Below are positions 57,901 to 64,000 of a stretch of DNA of 64,000 bases, piece by piece. The position numbers and the translations under genes are program-made. The notes beneath the pieces are model-generated. The model was not told the DNA's origin. It ran no database searches and saw only the letters and a list, made by a program, of their open reading frames with translations. Within the stretch, counting starts at the first letter, position 1, and the number at the start of each line of letters is the position of its first letter. This DNA comes from Alopecurus myosuroides (lineage: Eukaryota > Streptophyta > Magnoliopsida > Poales > Poaceae): the NCBI GenBank assembly GCA_028641055.1, contig CM054062.1:232132696-232196695 (forward strand). The letters are read 5' to 3'.

Positions 57901-58433
57901 ATGATGAGGCGATGGAATATGTTACATGTTCAGATCAAGCACAAAGGTTCTCAATTATTAGGTGATAGCTTGTGGTTAGAACATTCAGAGCTATTAGGAT
58001 TTTCAGTCAGTTAATAATCCTAATATATAGTTATTAGCGTGTGGTGGGAACATTCAGGGCTACTTTTTTTTGCTAGATAGTGTGGTCAAGTAGTAACTCC
58101 ATTTACACCATTTTAGGCTGTCTTCTACAATTGGATGACTTACCTGAGGTGCAACGACATCTAAGTTGAATGTATTTTTTCTGAGTGGTTGTCTTCTATC
58201 TACACATTTTAATTTTGGATCTGTGTCATCTGATTGGCATTGTATTGTTTGTCGAAAGGTTAGGACATTTAAGCCATGATAATATTTGTAGTAAATTTTT
58301 TTGATGGTGTGCTCCTGATTGTATAGTGAACATGCTGTGTTCCAATTTGCTATCTGAAATGATTATACAGAGCTCATACAGACTTGCTAAACTTATAAAA
58401 AAATGAAATTACACTACATTGTTAGAAAAAAAA
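54920..58433. other. Gene-like debris without a callable gene, possibly Helitron interior
   Basis: 55080-55320 looks like a gene leader: duplicated TCTGAGTCGGCCCAATT (55110 and 55138), Ser/Pro/Arg-rich CTCCTCGCCGCCGCC and a donor-like GCAGAG|GTAGTT at about 55310. Further on, 57670-57750 reads SYLMSAAAPMDIPDCILNTD then GKNHFPVEVVR before a TAG, which is protein-like. No consistent exon chain or family could be established. A Helitron-type 3' terminus closes the block at 58465. Confidence 0.35.
56624..56929. repeat. Tandem duplication, 153-bp unit, two copies
   Basis: GCTATTTTTTGGTGACCCG starts at 56624 and 56777, and each unit ends with GGTACTT. About seven differences separate the copies (for example GATCACAC/GATGACAC and GTACGGCTT/GTACGCCTT). 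Confidence 0.93.
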
Positions 58434-58465
58434 TGGCGCAGCAAAGCGCGCCCGGGCCCATCTAG
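58434..58465 (+). repeat. Helitron-type 3' terminus
   Basis: GGCGCAGCAAAGCGCGCC forms a GC-rich hairpin, followed by CGGGCCCATCTAG|T. A matching 5' TC end was not fixed; the start at 54537 could be shared by a longer element, or the 5' end may be degraded. Confidence 0.55.
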
Positions 58466-58581
58466 TACTTTCTACTCGGCAACCATGTGCATGCATGCAT
58501 GCGTTCCAGCGTTTCCACTTGCACCACCGCATGCGTGTGTCGTTCGCTTTCCCCGCGTTCACTCGTCCAGACGGAAACAAT

Positions 58582-58625
58582 AGTCCCACATCGAAAGTTT
58601 AGCAAAATGTACACCGGTTTAAATA
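58582..58625 (+). promoter_or_regulatory. Plant snRNA-type promoter pair (USE plus TATA)
   Basis: AGTCCCACATCG at 58582-58593 matches the plant upstream sequence element RTCCCACATCG exactly, and TTTAAATA is at 58618-58625. The centres are ~34 bases apart, the longer spacing used by RNA polymerase II snRNA genes (Pol III types are about one helical turn closer). Transcription would start near 58645-58655. The sequence there (CAAGCAATAAAAAGGAG) is not the 5' end of U1, U2, U4, U5, U6, U3 or 7SL as I know them. Confidence 0.5.
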
Positions 58626-58804
58626 GCAGCTCATCCCACCCATGTACAAGCAATAAAAAGGAGAACAGAGATGGTCGTCTGACAATGTGGGGCCAAGGCG
58701 TAGCGGGGCCAGACTGTATGTGACGTTTGAGATGGGCCGGCTCAGACGGGCCCAACTTAGAATTTCTTCAGTGAAATGAGAGACAAGGAACGCCCGGGCG
58801 GGAG

Positions 58805-58888
58805 GGAGGAGGACCCATGTGCGGGCTGCCAGGGAGGAGGACCCATGTGCGGGCTGCCAGGGAGGAGGACCCATGTGCGGGCTGCCAC
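58805..58888. repeat. 28-bp unit, three tandem copies
   Basis: GGAGGAGGACCCATGTGCGG starts at 58805, 58833 and 58861. The third copy runs into the larger duplicated unit that starts at 58872. Confidence 0.95.
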
Positions 58889-59748
58889 GGACGCCGCATA
58901 AGCGCGATTAAAATTTATTAAAATTTGTGGGCTACCGCGGACGTCCCGCTAATTGTTTGTGGGCACATGTGGCAAATATGCGGGCCCCCACGTAGCGTCC
59001 CACTTGCAGCCTGGGACGCAACACTGGGCATCAAATTCGGCCGCTCGGCTTGATTAGGCCCAAAAAAAACTAAAGCCCAGCGCAACAAAATTCAAATGTC
59101 CGAAGATAACAAAATAAATAGGCTAATTAATAAAATAATGAGAAATTATAAAGACGCCTAGAACGGTGGAGGGCATATCCGAAAATTATGTTGACATCCA
59201 TGGCTAGATAAAAACTCTCTCGCTGTCTTCTTCAACCTCGAAGCCACCTCCAAGAATAAGTCGCGATGGCCAACACGCTGCAGTGACAACCATGTCGGGA
59301 GCATAGAAGTGCAACCATGTGCGGGCTGCCACGGACGCCGCATAAGCGCGATTAAAATTTGTGGGCTACCGCGGACGTCCCGCTAATTGTTTGTGGGCAC
59401 ATGTGGCAAATATGCGGGCCCCCACGTAGCGTCCCACTTGCAGCCTGGGACGCAACACTGGGCATCAAATTCGGCCGCTCGGCTTGATTAGGCCCAAAAA
59501 AACTAAAGCCCAGCGCAACAAAATTCAAATGTCCGAAGATAACAAAATAAATAGGCTAATTAATAAAATAATGAGAAATTATAAAGACGCCTAGAACGGT
59601 GGAGGGCATATCCGAAGATTATGTTGACATCCATGGCTAGATAAAAACTCTCTCGCTGTCTTCTTCAACCTCGAAGCCACCTCCAAGAATAAGTCGCGAT
59701 GGCCAACACGCTGCAGTGACAACCATGTCGGGAGCATAGAAGTGCAAC
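58872..59748. repeat. Recent tandem duplication, 444 and 433 bp
   Basis: Copy 1 58872-59315 and copy 2 59316-59748 begin CATGTGCGGGCTGCCACGG and end GAGCATAGAAGTGCAAC. They differ only by a 10-base duplicated ATTAAAATTT in copy 1, one A in a homopolymer and one A/G substitution, so the duplication is very young. No ORF of note; a LINE fragment follows. Confidence 0.95.
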
Positions 59749-59774
59749 GCTAGATAACGTGTATAAGAGAACAA

Positions 59775-60047
59775 TTTTTATCGTTAATTTTTTTATCATT
59801 TCTACATAGCCACATCGACCATATAATGAAAATCACAGGCACCCTAATAAGAGACTTGAATCTATAGTATACTCCGTTTAGAAAGCTACTTGGGGGTATA
59901 GGGAAGATCCTATCTGTATGACCGAGCATATAGAACGAGCAACCTTACACTAGAAGAATAAATGTTTTATTGTCTCGTACTTGTGATAGAAGACACAGTT
60001 CTTACTTCCATGCCAGTTACGCTTAGCGAGGTTATCATTTGTAAGAA

Positions 60048-60086
<39 letters not shown>

Positions 60087-60432
60087 ACCCACGAAGATAT
60101 CACGCAAACATCTTAGTTTTAAGCATTAGTGAATATCCGATTGGATCAACGCTCTCAACATAGAATCAACCGAGAATAAACCATTCATGTTGAGATTCCA
60201 ACGAAATTTATCAGCACCATGTGTCAACCGGACCGAATCCAAATGTATTACCAAAGCATTCTAAGATGCTTGTCTAGGGTCGTATAAACTTCTTCTAAAC
60301 GAAACATTCGGTGGAGACGATTCCGTTACCTTAGCGAGTGTATCATCTTTATGTCTCACAATATTGTATAAAGCGGGCTATTGCTCACAGAGTGGTGACT
60401 GTCCGTGCCACTTATCCTCCCAGATTCTAATC
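59775..60432 (-). pseudogene. LINE (non-LTR retrotransposon) fragment, zf-RVT domain
   Basis: The minus strand reads RIWEDKWHGQSPLCEQ, stop, PALYNIVRHKDDTLAKV, NVSFRRSLYDP, DKFRWNLNMNGLFSVDSML, then a (TG)n tract, then LTNDNLAKRNWHGSKNCVFY and ETIKHLFF, and finally VIFIIWSMWLCRNDKKIND. This is the order of the zinc-binding domain found at the C-terminus of plant LINE reverse transcriptases (FWED.W...PL, W.L...G.FSV.S, KRNW.GS..C.FC...ETI.HLFF.C). Several stops and the second zinc Cys changed to Tyr show that it is dead. Upstream endonuclease and reverse transcriptase are missing because the Gypsy fragment joins at about 60432. Confidence 0.8.
60049..60085. repeat. (CA)18 microsatellite
   Basis: Perfect dinucleotide run of about 37 bases. 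It lies inside the LINE zf-RVT reading frame, replacing the stretch that normally precedes LT.DNLAKR. Confidence 0.97.
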
Positions 60433-62365
60433 GGTACGAAGATCGATATTTGAGGAAATTCTTGCCCCATTTAGCTGGTCAAACAGGTCTTCAATTTTGG
60501 GCAACGGGTATTTGTTCTTGATGGTCACATCATTCAACTTACGGTAATCCACACATAAACGTGAGGTACCGTCCCGTTTGTCCACAAAAATGACAGGTGA
60601 TCCTCATGGTGATGCACTAGGGAGAATCAAACATTTCCTTAACATGTCATCCAGCTGCTTCTTCAACTCATCTAGCTCCTTCGGATTCATCTGGTAAGGC
60701 TTCTGTGCTATTGGTCCGGTTCCAGGTACTAACTCAATGATAAACTCGATATCCCTATCTGGGGGCATACCGAGTAATTCTTCAGAAAACACATCCGCGT
60801 AATCACATACTACCGGAACTTCCTCAAGTGTGGGTTTGGCTATACCAGTGTGGCAGTGGGCCTCTGAGGTAGACTTGGTTGCGGTGTAAGCAACGTTTTC
60901 TCCATCACAAGCGGTCAATGATATGGACTTTTGGTGCAATCAATAACACAATTATACTTGGTCATCCAATTCATACCCAGTATTACTTCTATCCCTTGGG
61001 ATCACAGTACTATCATGTCGCCATGAAGAGTTTTCCCTTAAATTTCCATGAGTACTTCATTCCAAATACGGCTGGCTTTGGTACTAGCTCCGGCTATTTG
61101 TACTAACATAGGGTTGTGCATACGCGTATGATTCATACCACTCTTTTCAGCAAAAGGCATAGTGACAAAATAATTTGATGCACCAGAATCAAACAGTACT
61201 TCAGCAGGTACGGAGTTGACAGGAAACGTACCCATCACCATGTCTGGTGCCTCCTGTACTTCTTGAGCAGTGACATGATTCAGATGCCCCTTTGTTACAT
61301 TTTGCTTCCTGGTTGGGTCATCTTGGTTGCATTGTTCTGAGCTGGGGCAGGATTCTTGGTCGGGCAGTCACGAGCAAAATGTCCTTCCTTTTCATAGGCA
61401 AAACAACCTCCATTGGGCTTTGAGTTCGGGTTCGGCTTGGCAGCACGGTTGGAACTGTTCCCATTCCCATTTCCTTCTGACTTGGGTGCATAAGGTGCAC
61501 GGTTGTTGTTGTTGTTGTGGTGGTTGTGGTTGGGCCTTGGTGCATAAGCAGGTGCCCTTGGTGGTGGTGGTCTTGCATAAGGGGCAGGGCGGTTTCTTGG
61601 TGCACTAGGTCCTCCTTGATACTGCATCTTCCTCTTCCTATTATCAAAGGCATTCTAGCGCTTATGCTCCATCCTCATGGAAGCATCTGCAAGCGATTCC
61701 AGATCCTGGAATGGTATCACCACTAAGGTACACTGCAACTCATTGTGCAGTCCATTCAGGAACCTTTCTTTCTTCTTTGCTTCAGTTTTGACTTCCTTAG
61801 GTGCATGCCAGGACAACAGAGTGAACTCTTCCCAATACTTTGACACAATCATCCCTCCTTGTCTCAGCTTCAGAAATTTATCCCGCATGATTCTCATCAC
61901 ACCCTGGGGGATGTGATATTTGCGGAACCTTGCGAAGAAATCTTCCCAATTGAAAACATGGCCAGCGGCGATAGTGGCGCGAGTAGTCTCCCACCAAGTC
62001 CTTGCCAATCCAGCAAGAAAATGGGTAGCAAATAGCACCTTGTCATTAGCTTCCACTGAAGCCACTTCCAAGTTATTAGCGATTGTGCAGAGCCAATCAT
62101 CAGCATCTAATGGCTCCACAATCTTAGTGAAGATTGGAAGGTTAGTCTGCTAGAAATCCTTAAACTTTGAGCGTCCACCATTTCCATGGACATTGCAATT
62201 ATTGTTATTGTTGTTGTTATTGGTATTGGCAGCTGCTAACTGCTGTAGAGCAGTAAGAGTGGCTGCGCTCTCAGCTCGTGTGGTCTGGCGGTCTTCCATC
62301 ATTAATGCCAACAGTGCCTCCATCGACGGCGGCGGTGGTGGTGGTGGTTCCCGGCGAGGCGACAT
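60433..62365 (-). pseudogene. Ty3/Gypsy gag-protease-reverse transcriptase, truncated and broken
   Basis: Gag starts MSPRREPPPPPPPSMEALLA at 62365, with a Gln/Asn-rich run. A TAG at 62150-62152 interrupts it, and it resumes in frame with DADDWLCTIANNLEVA, FLAGLARTWWETTR and FRKYHIPQGVMRIMRDKF (retrotransposon gag domain). A second TAG lies at 61655-61657, then a Pro/Asn-rich linker and a zinc knuckle CFAYEKEGHFARDC in which the second Cys is Tyr. After a frameshift the protease motif VLFDSGASNYFVTMPFA is at about 61190. After another shift comes PVVCDYADVFSEELLGMPPD and the first part of reverse transcriptase ([31 protein letters not shown]), with Trp changed to a stop at 60600. The frame ends at the LINE junction before the YVDD motif. 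The Y-linker-V-D-Y sequence and gag are of Gypsy (chromovirus-like) type. Confidence 0.92.
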
Positions 62366-62386
62366 GTTGTAGTGAAACATGTGTAA

Positions 62387-63714
62387 TGTTGGAACGCATA
62401 GAGATAAACGAAACTTTTTCCTACGCGGTGCTTCCAAGATCTAGCCGAGGTAGAAGGCCACGAGGATTACCACTAGACGCGCGGTTGCAGATTATCGATG
62501 AAGCACGTCGATGCGGTGTAGTCCCACGATCCGATCCAGCCAATCCAATCCCGCGGTCGTCGAAGTGTTGAACTTACAGCACCTCTGATGGTATCCACAC
62601 ATACGAGGAGGAGCTCCGACGGCGGACTGCTAGGTCCGGTGTGACGGCTGGACTGAGTGGGGCTAGGGTTCCCAACGCATGGGAGTTGAGTAACCTGCCC
62701 GCTGGGCGACCTGCGCCCATCTATATATAGCGACTGGTAATGGCCTTCATAACACTTGTGGCCCATTCCCTCTATGAGTCTGACTCACAAACTCAGTCCA
62801 TTTCCGGTTCGGGTCCAACCCGACCAATATATTTTCTCCCGCTCTTAAGTGTGCGACCCTGCTGGCTCATGACGACTTGGACACGATTGGAGTCCAACTC
62901 CCAATCGATCAATCGGTAGCGGCTCCTAGCAGAACATACCGACTCCCAAGTCCCATTGAGTCATGACGACATGCCTTCCAATGTGACTTTCATCTTAGTC
63001 CCTTTCTCCTCACGATATACCTTGTCGAACTATAGGGGATTTATCGTCATCCCTTAATAGCTCAACTCTCTTCTCGGTCCGTGATATATGATTCATCTGA
63101 CTAACTCTTAGTCAACAGACTCAGTTAACAATTAACCGAGTCACGCATGGCCATGCTTCCGGAATCATATCACTCGAGAGGTCCCAGAGAATATCTCTCC
63201 ATTCGGAGGGGCAAAATCCCATCTTGATTATACACATCACGTAGCTTGCTTCTCATTCAACCCGAACTCTGCCTTTATAATTGCCTTGTCACGGAACAAC
63301 GTTTGACAGAACCTAAGTCGGTGATCCACAACTTGGATTGTGCGATAATCTCAGGTCTAAGGATTACATTGATTGAGACATGCAAATGACGACTTACTCG
63401 TTGCATCTCAATTTGGGTCAGTCCGACTTGCTAAACTCTTTATCCAAGTCTGTGAACGTTCGAATGGCATCGCCATGCCCATGACAAGTGGAACCGAGTC
63501 ATCAGCCAACACTGACATTAGTCTAGGGTGTGTGTCCAGCACAACCTTGATGACCAAGGACAATTTAGTATGAACAACATGAATACATCGTTCCACAATC
63601 GAATCACTTATTCCATGACATATATCAGACGTTCAAAACAAGGACGACTTAATAACTTTATGAATACATTGGGAATACATCATACATGATTGCCTCTAGG
63701 GCATATTCCCAACA
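62387..63714 (-). mobile_element. Solo LTR, 1328 bp
   Basis: On the minus strand it begins TGTTGGGAATATGCCCTAG and ends GCGTTCCAACA. Perfect five-base duplications TGTAA flank it (62382-62386 and 63715-63719). TATA box CTATATATAG at 62721-62730. The start is of the Copia BARE/Angela type. The insertion separates a Gypsy gag (22 bases away) from its leader at 63715-64000. Confidence 0.95.
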
Positions 63715-64000
63715 TGTAAGACTATGCAGCAAGACTTCTTTGTTTGAAAACAAAAACTGGGCAACTAAAATAATTTTAAGAACAACAAAGACAAGTGATA
63801 AATCAAAAGTAATGCTACGAGTAATTTTTTTCGTAAACATGGATGTAACACAAACATTCATCACATTCATAGCATTAAGTCATACATAACACAAACACAT
63901 ACAAAAGTCACACAACACAATTATGCTCCTCGGAGCTACATAGGGGATTCGTCTCATAGGGTCATAGTAAGGCTAACTGGCACAACACTCACAAGTTAAG
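63715..64000 (-). other. Leader/LTR-end region of the Gypsy element
   Basis: Judging from the solo-LTR duplication, this sequence was continuous with 62386 and so lay just upstream of the Gypsy gag. The minus strand has T-rich, ATG-poor leader-like sequence (GTAGCATTACTTTTGATTTA). The primer-binding site was not identified; the window ends here. Confidence 0.5.

Noticed and set aside
58462..58874. Two minus-strand ORFs of 91-97 aa with repeated PAHGSSS
   Set aside because: The repeated peptide is the 28-bp triplet translated; they run antisense over the snRNA-type promoter and have no domain.

Overview
The window is a TE-dominated stretch of a large grass genome, most probably a Triticeae cereal (wheat, Aegilops, barley or rye). 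The evidence is the mixture of CACTA, PIF/Harbinger, Stowaway and Helitron DNA elements, Copia and Gypsy LTR elements with typical grass LTR ends (for example the 'TGTTGGGAATATGCCC' type), and one intact gene of the grass-typical DUF6598 family. I see no bacterial, phage, CRISPR, rRNA or intact tRNA feature. Almost every ORF longer than 100 aa is either a decayed transposon protein or a reading frame in repeat DNA.

Layout. 1-770: 3' part of a broken PIF/Harbinger transposase. 2.5-4.9 kb: minus-strand 3' LTR and env-like ORF of a Sirevirus-like Copia element, cut by a CACTA element (copy A, 4931 to about 12515, right end lost). 12540-14006: a complete small CACTA with GGT target duplications. 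14010-16457: 3' end of a plus-strand Gypsy element with an antisense ORF and a 626-bp LTR. 16458-26863: an LTR fragment split by a complete 9.67-kb CACTA (copy B, 17048-26719, AAG duplications), which is itself split by a 1577-bp solo LTR (23045-24621, TGAAG duplications). About 27.1-31.85 kb: a probable Helitron holding an inverted-repeat element and two exons of an unidentified gene. 33-35.2 kb: Stowaway MITEs and a two-exon fragment of a CASP (Golgi coiled-coil) gene. 35220-40002: a complete but inactivated Copia element with CAAAC duplications. 40.4-45.5 kb: a tandem duplication and a very long LTR. 46.4-48.5 kb: a nearly complete, dead PIF/Harbinger element. 48860-50560: the DUF6598 gene, three exons, open throughout. 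51.8-53.9 kb: a T-rich higher-order repeat built on TTTTGTTCCTA. 54.5-58.5 kb: Helitron termini and gene-like debris. 58.6-59.75 kb: an snRNA-type promoter pair and recent tandem duplications. 59.8-62.4 kb: a LINE fragment joined to a broken Gypsy gag-pro-RT. 62387-63714: a solo LTR with TGTAA duplications inserted just upstream of that Gypsy gag.

How parts relate. CACTA copies A and B are the same non-autonomous family. They share two unidentified ORFs, exons of a CACTA-like gene and a ~355-bp tandem array, and they carry different inactivating lesions, so each shows what the other has lost. Nesting gives a relative order: LTR fragment, then CACTA B, then solo LTR; and Sirevirus-like element, then CACTA A. 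The only locus I would propose as a functional host gene is the DUF6598 gene on the minus strand.
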